DNA from: Micromonospora sp. Llam0
Lineage (GTDB): Bacteria > Actinomycetota > Actinomycetes > Mycobacteriales > Micromonosporaceae
Direction of reading: 5' to 3'
DNA length: 64,000 nucleotides
Assembly: GCF_003751085.1 (NCBI RefSeq)
Contig: NZ_RJJY01000002.1
Location: forward strand, 682,001 to 746,000
Position 1 is the first letter of the stretch. The number at the start of each line of letters is the position of its first letter. Shown here one piece after another: positions 24,565-32,483 of the stretch. The notes under the pieces are model-generated. The model was not told the origin of the DNA and ran no database searches. It saw only the letters and a program-made list of their open reading frames with translations. Position numbers and translations under genes: made by a program.

Positions 24565-26233
24565 CTTGATTTTTAACCCGTCGGTGGCGGGCGCCGGTTG
24601 CTCCTGTGAGGATTCCGGCGTGTCGGGCTGACGTGGGAACGGCCACCGTTGATGATCTTCGGGTTCCCTGGCAAGGACGCGAGATCAAGGCGGTGGCCGT
24701 GGCCACGATTTTGGACCATCTGAGTGGGCTGGTGTTACCCGGCTCTGTCTCGACCGGGCCGGTGAGGGATCCGGCGGAGGTGTTGGCCGGGTTTCGGCGG
24801 GACTTCCACCAGGCCCTGTCACGGCGGTCGGATGCGTTGTTCGAGTTGACCGACGCGGTGTTGTGCGCGGATGGGCCGGTGCGGTCGTTGCCCGGGTTGT
24901 CGCTGGTAGCGGAGTACCGCCGTGGGCACGGCGCGTTGTACGACGCCTTGGCCGCCGGGCGGGTTGACGTGCAACGGCTGCGTACGGCGGTGGCGGCGGT
25001 GCCGCCGCCGCGGGCGGCTGACGGGCGGCTCGTCCTGGCCGTGGATGTGACGTGCTGGCTGCGGCCGGAGGCGCACACGTCGCCGGAGCGGATCCTGTGT
25101 CACACCTACGGCCGTGGCAGGGACCAGCACATCGGAGTTCCGGGCTGGCCGTATGCGTTCGTTGTGGCGTTGGAGACCGGCCGCACCTCGTGGACCGCAC
25201 CGCTGGACGCGGTCCGCTTGGCTCCGGGTGCGGATCTGGCGGCGGTGACCGCCGCCCAGTTGCGGGACGTGGTCGGCCGGTTGATCGCCGCCGGCCATTG
25301 GCGGCCCGGCGATCCGCAGGTCTGGGTGGTGATGGACGCAGGCTACGACGCGGCCCGCCTGGCCTGGCTGCTGCGGGACCTGCCGGTGCGCGTCCTGGCC
25401 AGGCTGCGCTCGGACAGGGTCCTGCGCCGACCCGCGCCACCACCGCTGCCCGGCCGGCGGGGCCGGCTGCCCCGCCACGGCGCCGAGTTCATCTTCGGCG
25501 ACCCCCGCAGTTGGGGTGCCCCGGATGTGACCACGGTGACCGATACCCGCCTCTACGGCACCGTCACCGCCCGAGCCTGGCACCGCTTGCATCCGAGACT
25601 GACCCGCCGCGCGGCCTGGACCGACTGCCCTGCACTGCCGATCCTGGAAGGCACCGTGATCCGTCTCGACGTCGGGCGGCTGCCGTCGGGCGCGACCGCG
25701 AAACCGGTATGGTTGTGGTGGTCCACCGGTATCGACCACGAGCCGGGCCACGATCCCAGCCCGGATCCGGCGATGATCGACCTGTTGTGGCAGGCGTTCC
25801 TACGCCGCTTCGACATCGAGCACACGTTCCGGCTGTTCAAGCAGACCCTCGGCTGGACAGTGCCGAAACTGCGCGACCCGCACGCCGCCGACCGGTGGAC
25901 CTGGCTGATCATCGCCGCCTACACGCAGCTGAGGCTGGCCCGGCCACTGGCCGCCGACCTGCGTCACCCATGGGAACGACCAGCGCCACCCGAACGGCTC
26001 ACCCCATCCCGGGTCCGCCGCGGATTTCGGCACCTACGTCCGACAAGCACCTGCCCCGCCAGCGCGCCGAAACCCACCCGGCCAGGCCCCGGACGACCAC
26101 CCGGCACACCCAACCGTCACCCCACCCGCCGCTACGACGTCCACACCGTCACCAGCAGCCAAACCGGGAAGACGACCTCCAGAAAGAAAAAATCGGCCAA
26201 TCCCAGACCACGCCGCACAGGTTAAAGATCAAG
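24565..26233 (+). mobile_element. insertion sequence A (about 1.67 kb, single DDE transposase)
   Basis: Terminal inverted repeats CTTGATTTTTAACC (24565-24578) and GGTTAAAGATCAAG (26220-26233) match at 13 of 14 positions, and CTAG follows on both sides. The single plus-strand gene fills the element. If CTAG belongs to the ends instead of the duplication, the flanks GCT/GCT would be a 3-base duplication once element B is removed. Confidence 0.8.
24606..26225 (+). CDS. DDE transposase of insertion sequence A
   Basis: A 539-residue DDE-superfamily transposase of the type annotated as NF041680-like in actinomycetes. The probable catalytic residues are Asp in 'LVLAVDVTCWLRPEA', Asp in 'VWVVMDAGYDAARL' and Glu in 'RRFDIEHTFRLFKQTLGW'; the last also shows the Y-(2)-R/K-like 'FRLFKQ'. 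The C-terminal tail is strongly basic (TSSQTGKTTSRKKK). The frame is intact from GTG 24606 to the right inverted repeat, so it may be active. Codon use is GC-rich like its host, hence probably acquired from another actinomycete. Confidence 0.85.
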   Translation: MRIPACRADVGTATVDDLRVPWQGREIKAVAVATILDHLSGLVLPGSVSTGPVRDPAEVLAGFRRDFHQALSRRSDALFELTDAVLCADGPVRSLPGLSLVAEYRRGHGALYDALAAGRVDVQRLRTAVAAVPPPRAADGRLVLAVDVTCWLRPEAHTSPERILCHTYGRGRDQHIGVPGWPYAFVVALETGRTSWTAPLDAVRLAPGADLAAVTAAQLRDVVGRLIAAGHWRPGDPQVWVVMDAGYDAARLAWLLRDLPVRVLARLRSDRVLRRPAPPPLPGRRGRLPRHGAEFIFGDPRSWGAPDVTTVTDTRLYGTVTARAWHRLHPRLTRRAAWTDCPALPILEGTVIRLDVGRLPSGATAKPVWLWWSTGIDHEPGHDPSPDPAMIDLLWQAFLRRFDIEHTFRLFKQTLGWTVPKLRDPHAADRWTWLIIAAYTQLRLARPLAADLRHPWERPAPPERLTPSRVRRGFRHLRPTSTCPASAPKPTRPGPGRPPGTPNRHPTRRYDVHTVTSSQTGKTTSRKKKSANPRPRRTG

Positions 26234-26237
26234 CTAG

Positions 26238-27269
26238 GGCGTGTATCAAAGTCGGCCGTGGGCGGGTGACGAACTTCCGGCGTGTCGCTGCCCGGTAAAC
26301 AGCGAGGCCTCCGGTAGATGGCTTATCGACCAAGACGAACCATCAACACGGAGACCTCGTGACCAGCGTAGCGGTGACGAGGCGGCACGACCTGACGGAC
26401 GCGCAGTGGGCAGTCCTGGAGCCTCTCCTGCCCACCGCACGCCGACCGGGCCGACCGCCCGCATCAACGAAACGGCAGCTCATCGACGCGATCCGGTGGC
26501 GCACACGGGCCGGCGCCCCGTGGCGGGACATCCCCGACCACTACGGCTCCTGGGCGGCGGCGTACGCCCTGTTCCGCCGGTGGCAGCGCGACGGGACCTG
26601 GGCCAGGATCCTGACCGCGTTGCAGGCCCTGGCCGACGCGGCGGGACGGATCGTCTGGGACGTGTCCGTGGACTCCACGATCAGCCGAGCGCACCAGCAC
26701 GCCGCCGGAGCGCGTAAAAGGGGGATCTGCAGGCCGAACCACCCGGCGGTACCGGGTCGGAACCCGACGACCACGCGTTGGGGCGTTCCCGTGGCGGACG
26801 GACCACGAAACTGCACCTGGGCTGTGAACAGGGACAGAAACCGCTGTCGATCGTGCTGACCGGCGGGCAGCGTGGCGACAGCCCGCAGTTCACGACGGTC
26901 CTCGACGGTGTGCGGGTGCCCCGGGTCGGGGCCGGTCGGCCCCGGACCCGTCCGGACCGGGTGCTGGCGGACAAGGCGTACACGTCGAAGGCGAACCGTG
27001 CCTACCTGCGTCGACGGGGTGTCGCCGCGACGATCCCGTCGAAGGCCGACCAGGACGCCAACCGGCGGAAGAAGGGGTCGAAGGGCGGCAGGCCGCCGGC
27101 CTTCGACCCCGAGATCTACAAGCAGCGCCACGCGGTCGAGTGCGGGATCAACCGGCTCAAGCGCAACCGTGCCGTCGCGACCCGCTACGACAAGCTCGCG
27201 GTCCGGTACGAGGCGACCGTGCAGGTCGCGGCGATCAACGAGTGGCTGTGACCGACTTTGATACACGCC
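26238..27269 (+). mobile_element. insertion sequence B (IS5 family, about 1.03 kb)
   Basis: Perfect 18-base terminal inverted repeats, GGCGTGTATCAAAGTCGG at 26238-26255 and its complement at 27252-27269, enclose an IS5-type transposase split over two frames. CTAG flanks the element at 26234-26237 and 27270-27273, the latter duplicating the CTAG already at the edge of element A. Element B therefore entered after element A, exactly at its border. Confidence 0.88.
26359..27251 (+). CDS. IS5-family transposase, expressed by -1 frameshift
   Basis: Frame 1 (26359 onwards) gives the family N-terminus '[18 protein letters not shown]' through '[18 protein letters not shown]'; it then loses homology. 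Frame -1 continues the family from '[19 protein letters not shown]' to a C-terminal '[25 protein letters not shown]', ending 'AAINEWL' one base before the inverted repeat. The switch is at TAAAAGGGGG (26715-26724), a slippery A4-G5 run, so a full product of about 297 residues needs a -1 shift there. DDE residues are Asp in 'VDSTISRA', Asp in 'LADKAYTSK' and Glu in 'VECGINRLK'. Programmed shifting is known in this family; a simple frameshift mutation cannot be excluded. Confidence 0.8.
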
Positions 27270-27273
27270 CTAG
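27270..27273. repeat. CTAG target-site duplication, right copy
   Basis: Third copy of CTAG, bordering element B on its right; the middle copy is at 26234-26237. Removal of both elements and two copies restores one CTAG between AGCGGCGCT and GCTCGTACC. Confidence 0.6.
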
Positions 27274-27318
27274 GCTCGTACCGGCAACCGCCGCCCGACC
27301 CCCCGCTGGAGGTGCGCC

Positions 27319-27972
27319 ATCCACCCGGTCACCCGACCCCCTGCCTGGACGGCGCCCCAGGCCCTCCAGTTCGTCACCGGGTACGCCGCCGAGGACCTGG
27401 TGCTGCGTACCGCCCGTAGCCTGGCCGAGGAGGTCGGGCTGCGCCCGGTCTCGCCGGACGCCGGCGCGACGCTGCGGCTGCTCGCCGCCGCCGGCAACGC
27501 ACGCGCCGTCGTCGAGATCGGCACCGGGACCGGGGTGAGTGGCGTCTGGCTGCTGCGCGGGATGCGCCCCGACGGGGTGCTGACCACGATCGACGTGGAG
27601 AACGAGCACCAGCGGATGGCCCGGCGGATCTTCATCGAGGCCGGCTACCCGACGTCGCGGACCCGGATCATCACCGGCCGGGCGCTCGATGTGCTCCCCC
27701 GGCTGGCCGACTCGGTGTACGACATGGTCTTCGTCGACGGTGACAGCGCCGAGTTCGGCGCGATCGTCGACGCGGCGCTGCGGCTGCTGCGCCCCGGCGG
27801 CATCCTGGCGGTGCACGGGGCGCTGGCCGGTGGCCGGATCGGCGACCCGGCGGCGCGCGACCCCGACACGGTCGCCATCCGCGAACTGGTCAAGTCGATC
27901 CGGGAAGCCGAGGAATGGGTGCCGGCGCTGCTGCCGGCCGGCGACGGGCTGCTGGCGGCGGTACGGCGCTGA
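27319..27972 (+). CDS. class I O-methyltransferase (Rv1220c-like), start uncertain
   Basis: A SAM-dependent methyltransferase with motif I 'VVEIGTGTGVSGVWLLRGM', 'LTTIDVENEHQRMAR', 'DMVFVDGDSAEFG' and a C-terminal 'DGLLAAVRR', closely resembling Rv1220c. Homology-like sequence ('PPAWTAPQALQFVTGYAAED') runs upstream of the first standard in-frame start, GTG 27400. A good Shine-Dalgarno, GGAGG at 27308-27312, is 6 bases before an in-frame ATC at 27319. The gene may initiate at ATC, or be a mutated start with weak initiation at 27400 (190 residues against about 215 usual). IS element B ends 46 bases upstream of 27319. Substrate unknown. Confidence 0.75.
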   Translation: MHPVTRPPAWTAPQALQFVTGYAAEDLVLRTARSLAEEVGLRPVSPDAGATLRLLAAAGNARAVVEIGTGTGVSGVWLLRGMRPDGVLTTIDVENEHQRMARRIFIEAGYPTSRTRIITGRALDVLPRLADSVYDMVFVDGDSAEFGAIVDAALRLLRPGGILAVHGALAGGRIGDPAARDPDTVAIRELVKSIREAEEWVPALLPAGDGLLAAVRR

Positions 27973-27973
27973 C

Positions 27974-28045
27974 CTGAGGAACGGTGCCGCGCTGAGGAAC
28001 GGTGCCGCGCTGAGGAACGGCACCGCGCTGAGGAACGGAGCCGAC
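27974..28045. repeat. four tandem 18-bp repeats between convergent genes
   Basis: CTGAGGAACGGTGCCGCG occurs at 27974 and 27992 perfectly, at 28010 with two changes and at 28028 with three, directly after the methyltransferase stop and 13 bases before the end of the aminopeptidase gene. The unit length of 18 leaves frames open both ways, but no gene reads through it. Confidence 0.9.
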
Positions 28046-28058
28046 CCTCGGCCGGCCG

Positions 28059-29585
28059 TCATGCCGCCGGGTCGAGCGCGGTCAGCCAGCGCACCAGCGT
28101 CCGTACCCCCCAGCCGGTGGCGCCCCGGGTCAGCTCGGCGTGGTCGTCGTCGGACCAGGCCGGGGCGGACATGTCGTAGTGTGCCCAGCGGTCGCGCAAC
28201 GGCCCGGTGAACTCGCGCAGGTAGAGCGCGGCCACCACCGAGCCGGCCCCCCGGTCCGGGGCACTGAACAGGTCGGCGATCTCGCTGCCCAGGTACTCGA
28301 CGTAGTCGGCGTGCAGCGGCATCCGCCACGCCCCCTCCCCGGCCGCCACCGAGGCGTCGAGCAGCGCTCCGGCCAGGTCGTCGTCCTCGCTGTACAGCGC
28401 GGCGGTACGCCGGCCCAGGGCGATCGCGTTCGCCCCGGTGAGGGTGGCGAGGTCGACCAGATAGTCCGGGGTGAACCTGCTGACCGCATAGCTGATCGCG
28501 TCGGCCAGCACCAGCCGGCCCTCGGCGTCGGAGTTGGTGGTCTCGCTGGTCCGCCCGCCGTAGTGCCGCACCACGTCACCGGGGCGGAACGCCGCCCCGC
28601 TGACCATGTTCTCGGCGAGCGGAACCAGCACGGTCAGCCGTACCGGCAGCGCCAGGTCGGCGACGGCGACGGCGGTGGCGACCACCGCGGCGGCCCCGCC
28701 CATGTCCTTGCGCATCAGCTTCATCCCGTCCACCGGCTTGATCGAGATGCCGCCGGTGTCGAACGTGATGCCCTTGCCGGCGAGCACCACGTGCCGCCCG
28801 GCGTGCGGCGGGGACCAGTCGATCTCCACCAGGCGGGGACCAGCCACCGAACCGCCGCCGACCGCCAGCAGCGCGCCGAACCCCTCGGCGGCCAGCTCCG
28901 CCGGCCCGCGTACCGAGACGGTCAACCCGGGCCGGTCGGCCGCCGCGGCGGCGACCTGCTCGGCGAACCAGGCCGGGTTCTTGACCGAGGACGGCATGTT
29001 GGTCAGGTCCCGGGCCAGGTAGGTGGCGGCGGCGGTGGCCCGGGCGTACCGCAACGCCTGTTCGGCCGCCCCGGTGGGCGGATGGGCGAGCAGCACCACC
29101 GGCAGCCGGTCGTGCGCCCGATCGGCGTCCGCCGCCGGTCGGGGCTCGCCCGGCGCGGTGAACCGGTAGCCGGCCAGCCAGCAACCTTCGGCGAACCCGC
29201 GGACCGCCGCCGGGCCCGCCTGCGGTGGTACGGCGACCAGACACGGCCCGGCGGCCGGTTGGGCATCCCGGCGCAGCAGCCCGCCGACGGCCGCGCCCGC
29301 CGCCCGCCAGCCGGCCTCGTCGGCCGCGCCGACCCCGGCCAGAATCACCTGGTACGGCGAGTGCCGGGGCCGGTGCAGCACTTGCATCTCGCCGGCGCTG
29401 CCATCGTGCCCGGTGCGGCTGAGCAACGCGGCGGCCGACGCGGCGAGCTCCGCGCGGTCGCCGTCGATCGTCAACTGGTCGGGCAGTGGTCCGAGCCGCG
29501 CGCCGGCCGGCCCGGGGTCCGGCTCGACGGGCAGGACGATGGTGCCGGCGGCGGTGGTCTCCGCCAGCAGACGGATGGCGAACAC
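28059..29585 (-). CDS. pepA: leucyl aminopeptidase (M17)
   Basis: A 508-residue M17 cytosolic aminopeptidase. Two-metal site residues are seen in 'LAGKGITFDTGGISIKP', 'MKLMRKDMGGAAAV' and 'NSDAEGRLVLADAISYA', the last the family signature (usually NTDAEGR). It cleaves N-terminal residues from peptides and forms hexamers in relatives. The N-terminal half is diverse, as is typical. GC-rich codon use like neighbours. Convergent with the methyltransferase gene across the 18-bp tandem repeats. Confidence 0.93.
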   Translation of the reverse strand: MFAIRLLAETTAAGTIVLPVEPDPGPAGARLGPLPDQLTIDGDRAELAASAAALLSRTGHDGSAGEMQVLHRPRHSPYQVILAGVGAADEAGWRAAGAAVGGLLRRDAQPAAGPCLVAVPPQAGPAAVRGFAEGCWLAGYRFTAPGEPRPAADADRAHDRLPVVLLAHPPTGAAEQALRYARATAAATYLARDLTNMPSSVKNPAWFAEQVAAAAADRPGLTVSVRGPAELAAEGFGALLAVGGGSVAGPRLVEIDWSPPHAGRHVVLAGKGITFDTGGISIKPVDGMKLMRKDMGGAAAVVATAVAVADLALPVRLTVLVPLAENMVSGAAFRPGDVVRHYGGRTSETTNSDAEGRLVLADAISYAVSRFTPDYLVDLATLTGANAIALGRRTAALYSEDDDLAGALLDASVAAGEGAWRMPLHADYVEYLGSEIADLFSAPDRGAGSVVAALYLREFTGPLRDRWAHYDMSAPAWSDDDHAELTRGATGWGVRTLVRWLTALDPAA

Positions 29586-29726
29586 GCCGGGGTTACCTCC
29601 AGGTACGAGATTGGGTGCTGCCCACGGCGTACCGAGTCCGCCGACCCGGCGGGGGCCGGATCGGCGGACTCGTCAACCGTCGCTATGTCGACCCGTGGGC
29701 CAGCGTCGCCCCCGGGTCCGGCTCGA

Positions 29727-29894
29727 TCAGCCTGCGGCGGCCTTCAGCGCATCACCGAGCGCGTTGGCCTCGTCCGGTGTCATCTCGACGACGAGTCGAC
29801 CCCCACCCTCCAGCGGAACCCGCATGACGATGCCCCGGCCCTCCTTGGTGACCTCCAGCGGACCGTCGCCCGTCCGCGGCTTCATCGCCGCCAT
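29727..29894 (-). CDS. DUF3117 small conserved protein
   Basis: A 55-residue protein starting MAAMKPRTGDGPLEVTKEGR and ending DEANALGDALKAAAG, almost identical in form to Rv1211 of mycobacteria. ATG at 29894 is chosen because this family is consistently about 55 residues and the upstream frame lacks similarity. Its function is unknown despite near-universal conservation in actinobacteria. A purine-rich region upstream on the minus strand (GGGGAGAC) could be the ribosome-binding site. Confidence 0.9.
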   Translation of the reverse strand: MAAMKPRTGDGPLEVTKEGRGIVMRVPLEGGGRLVVEMTPDEANALGDALKAAAG

Positions 29895-30084
29895 GTTGTC
29901 TCCCCTCAGACTTGCCCCAGGGCCGCTGGGGAGCACCCCAGCCACCTCGTAAGTCTCACCGCATCCCACTGCCACGGTGCCGACCAACGATTTTCCCTGA
30001 TGAACACCGCCGGACCCAAACCGAGGCCACAATGCTGTGACAGCGTCTAGCTTATCTTGAAGTGGGCTGTCACAATGTGCGGTC

Positions 30085-30897
30085 ATGCAGGCACGGTCGG
30101 CGCTCTTCGACCTGTTCGGTGACCATCTTCGGCCACGAGGTGGTCGCGCGCCCGTCGCTGCCCTGGTCAAGCTGCTGGCCCCGCTCGGGATCGCGCCGCC
30201 CGCCGTGCGCACCGCCGTCTCCCGGATGGTGCGGCAGGGATGGCTGCAACCGTCCCGGCTGGCCGCCGGCCCGGGCTATCTGCTGACCCCGAAAGCCGCC
30301 CGGCGGCTGGACGAGGCGGCCGCCCGGATCTACCGCACCGGCAGGATCAGCTGGGACGGCAAGTTCGACCTGCTGGTACTCGACCCACCCGGCGGTCGGC
30401 GGGACCGGCAACGGCTGTGCGCCAACCTGAGCTACCTCGGCTACGGGATGCTGGACGAGCACACCTGGGTGGCGACCCGGGCCGCCGGCGAGGTGGACGG
30501 CATGCTGGCCGAGGCCGGCGTACGGTTCGAGCGGTTCACCGCCGCCCACGCCGCCGGCACCACCGGGGCCGCCGCGCTGGTCCGCCGCGCCTGGGACCTG
30601 GCCCAGATCGGACAGGCCTACGAGCGGTTCGTCGCCGCGCAGCGACCGCTGCTGGCCAAGGTGACCGTACGCAGCGACGACGAGGAGGCGTACGCCGCCC
30701 GGTTCCAGCTGGTCCACGCCTGGCGCGGGTTCCTGTTCCGGGATCCGCAGCTCCCCCCGGCGCTGCTGCCCGAACGCTGGCCCGGGACGAGTGCGGCGAC
30801 CTTCTTCGACCGGCACGCCACCCGGCTTCGCCCGGCCGCCGACCGGTACGTCGACAAGTGCCTGGAGCTCGGCCAGCGCGACGGCGGACCGCGCTGA
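30085..30897 (+). CDS. PaaX-family transcriptional regulator
   Basis: A 270-residue PaaX-like protein: N-terminal winged helix ('PVAALVKLLAPLGIAPPAVRTAVSRMVRQG'), the PaaX central domain with 'WDGKFDLLVLD' and 'LSYLGYGMLDEHTWV' and a C-terminal 'AWRGFLFRDPQLPPALLPERWPG'. PaaX represses phenylacetate catabolism and is released by phenylacetyl-CoA. An enoyl-CoA hydratase/isomerase gene follows after 48 bases in the same direction, in keeping with this, but no paaABCDE genes are in the window. Confidence 0.9.
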   Translation: MQARSALFDLFGDHLRPRGGRAPVAALVKLLAPLGIAPPAVRTAVSRMVRQGWLQPSRLAAGPGYLLTPKAARRLDEAAARIYRTGRISWDGKFDLLVLDPPGGRRDRQRLCANLSYLGYGMLDEHTWVATRAAGEVDGMLAEAGVRFERFTAAHAAGTTGAAALVRRAWDLAQIGQAYERFVAAQRPLLAKVTVRSDDEEAYAARFQLVHAWRGFLFRDPQLPPALLPERWPGTSAATFFDRHATRLRPAADRYVDKCLELGQRDGGPR

Positions 30898-30945
30898 GCC
30901 GCACCCGCGCAAACTCCCGCCAGCCTATCGAAAGGGGCATCCGAG

Positions 30946-31737
30946 GTGACCGAGGCGCTGATCGTCGACCGTCGTGGTGCGGTCGTCACGTTGACCCTGA
31001 ACCGACCCGACTCGCTGAACTCGCTGAACGTCGAGCTCAAAGAGGCGCTGCGTGACGCGCTGGCCGAGGTGGAGACCGACCCCGGCTGCCGGGCGGTGGT
31101 GCTGACCGGTGCCGGGCGGGCCTTCTGCGTGGGGCAGGACCTGCGCGAACACGTCGAGACGCTGGAATCCGGGACGGCCGAGCCGCTGGACACCGTCCGG
31201 GAGCACTACAACCCGATCGCCACCCGGCTGGCCGGACTGTCCAAGCCGGTGGTCGCCGCGGTCCGCGGCGCGGCGGCCGGCGCCGGCGCCTCGCTGGCCA
31301 TGCTGGCCGATCTGCGGATCGGTGGGCCACGGACCAGCTTCCTGATGGCGTTCGCCAACGTCGGGCTGGCGATGGACACCGGCGCCTCGTGGGCGTTGCC
31401 CCGGCTGGTCGGCTACCCGAAGGCGACCGAGCTACTGCTGCTGGCACAGCCGGTGCCAGCCGCCGAGGCACACCGGATCGGGCTGCTCAACCAACTGGTC
31501 GACGACGACGAGCAGATCCTGCCGGTAGCCCACGAACTCGCCGAACGGTTGGCGGCCGGGCCGACCGTCGCGTACGGGGCGATCAAGCGCGCGCTGTCCA
31601 TCGGCGCCTCGGGTTCGCTGGCCGACGCGCTGGCCGCGGAGACGCAGGCCCAGTCGATCTGTGGTGCCACCACCGACCACCGGCAGGCGACAGCTGCGTT
31701 CGTCGCCAAGCAGCGGCCGGTGTTCGACGGGCGCTGA
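30946..31737 (+). CDS. enoyl-CoA hydratase/isomerase (PaaG-like)
   Basis: A 263-residue crotonase-fold protein with the oxyanion-hole segments 'LTGAGRAFCVGQDLREH' and 'AAVRGAAAGAGASLAML'. The motif and the adjacent PaaX regulator favour a phenylacetate-pathway isomerase (PaaG/PaaB type) over a fatty-acid beta-oxidation hydratase, but the assignment is by context. GTG start is preceded by AAAGGGG. A 22-bp direct repeat follows the stop. Confidence 0.85.
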   Translation: MTEALIVDRRGAVVTLTLNRPDSLNSLNVELKEALRDALAEVETDPGCRAVVLTGAGRAFCVGQDLREHVETLESGTAEPLDTVREHYNPIATRLAGLSKPVVAAVRGAAAGAGASLAMLADLRIGGPRTSFLMAFANVGLAMDTGASWALPRLVGYPKATELLLLAQPVPAAEAHRIGLLNQLVDDDEQILPVAHELAERLAAGPTVAYGAIKRALSIGASGSLADALAAETQAQSICGATTDHRQATAAFVAKQRPVFDGR

Positions 31738-31756
31738 AGCCGCCGGCACCCGGCCT

Positions 31757-31800
31757 GACCGGGAGCCACGTCGGGGCCGACCGGGAGCCATGTCGGGGCC
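31757..31800. repeat. two tandem 22-bp repeats after the hydratase gene
   Basis: GACCGGGAGCCACGTCGGGGCC at 31757-31778 is repeated at 31779-31800 with one change (CACGT to CATGT), in the gap before the convergent hypothetical gene. No coding or terminator role is evident. Confidence 0.8.
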
Positions 31801-31824
31801 GCTGACCGGGCCGCAGCCGTCCCG

Positions 31825-32451
31825 TCAGTCGTCCTCCTCCGGGTCCTGGTTGGCCTCGGCACCGAGCACGAACGCCTGCATGGCCAGCTCGTCGCCGCTC
31901 GGGTAGACGAAGGCCGGCAGTTCGCGGGGGCCGAGCTCGCGCACGTACGACCAGAACAGCCGGACCGCCTCCGCCGCCGTCGGTGCCTCGATCGGCAGGT
32001 CAAGGCTGACCAGCCAGGCGCGACGGTCACCGGCCGGGGCGAGCCGGCCGGCCAACGACCGGTAGGTGGCCCCGTCCACCGGGGTCACCGCCCCGGTCAG
32101 CCGCAGGGCGGCCGCCGGCACCGGCTCGTCGAAGGCCCGGCAGGTGTAGTGCACCACCAGCGGTTCGGGCTCGGCCGCCCGGGTCTCCCCGCCCTCGACG
32201 CCGCCGCCGGCGCCGCCGATCCGGCCAAGCGCGACGACGAACCGGGGGTCGCCGTCGGTGACGACCAGCACCGGCGCGCCGTACGGCGGCCGGGGGTCAC
32301 CGTCGAGGCCGGTCACCTCCAGCGTGTCGTGGTGGAACAGCCGCTCCGCCTCGTAACGCTGGGCCGGGATGACCACCGCCCAGGCACCGGTGCCGGACCG
32401 GACCGGGCCGGGCGTCGCGGGCTGATCGTCGAGCTGGCTGATCTCGCGCAT
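31825..32451 (-). CDS. conserved hypothetical protein
   Basis: A 208-residue soluble protein, not recognised. Visible features are 'LVVTDGDPRFVVALGRIGG', a central 'PLVVHYTCRAFDEPVPAAALRLTG' and the C-terminal 'SGDELAMQAFVLGAEANQDPEEDD', which is acidic. There is no signal peptide or membrane segment. It precedes tagA by 32 bases in the same direction and may be in its operon. GC-rich third positions support that it is translated. Confidence 0.65.
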   Translation of the reverse strand: MREISQLDDQPATPGPVRSGTGAWAVVIPAQRYEAERLFHHDTLEVTGLDGDPRPPYGAPVLVVTDGDPRFVVALGRIGGAGGGVEGGETRAAEPEPLVVHYTCRAFDEPVPAAALRLTGAVTPVDGATYRSLAGRLAPAGDRRAWLVSLDLPIEAPTAAEAVRLFWSYVRELGPRELPAFVYPSGDELAMQAFVLGAEANQDPEEDD

Positions 32452-32483
32452 GCTCCTATCTCATCACGACGCGGGGCGGCGGA

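Noticed and set aside
24606..26225. Second reading frame over the IS A transposase (to 26269) as a separate transposase ORF
   Set aside because: The second frame is Arg/Pro-rich without DDE motifs; the intact 539-residue frame contains all catalytic residues.
24561..27273. Composite transposon carrying cargo
   Set aside because: The two elements are unrelated, abut directly and enclose no other gene.
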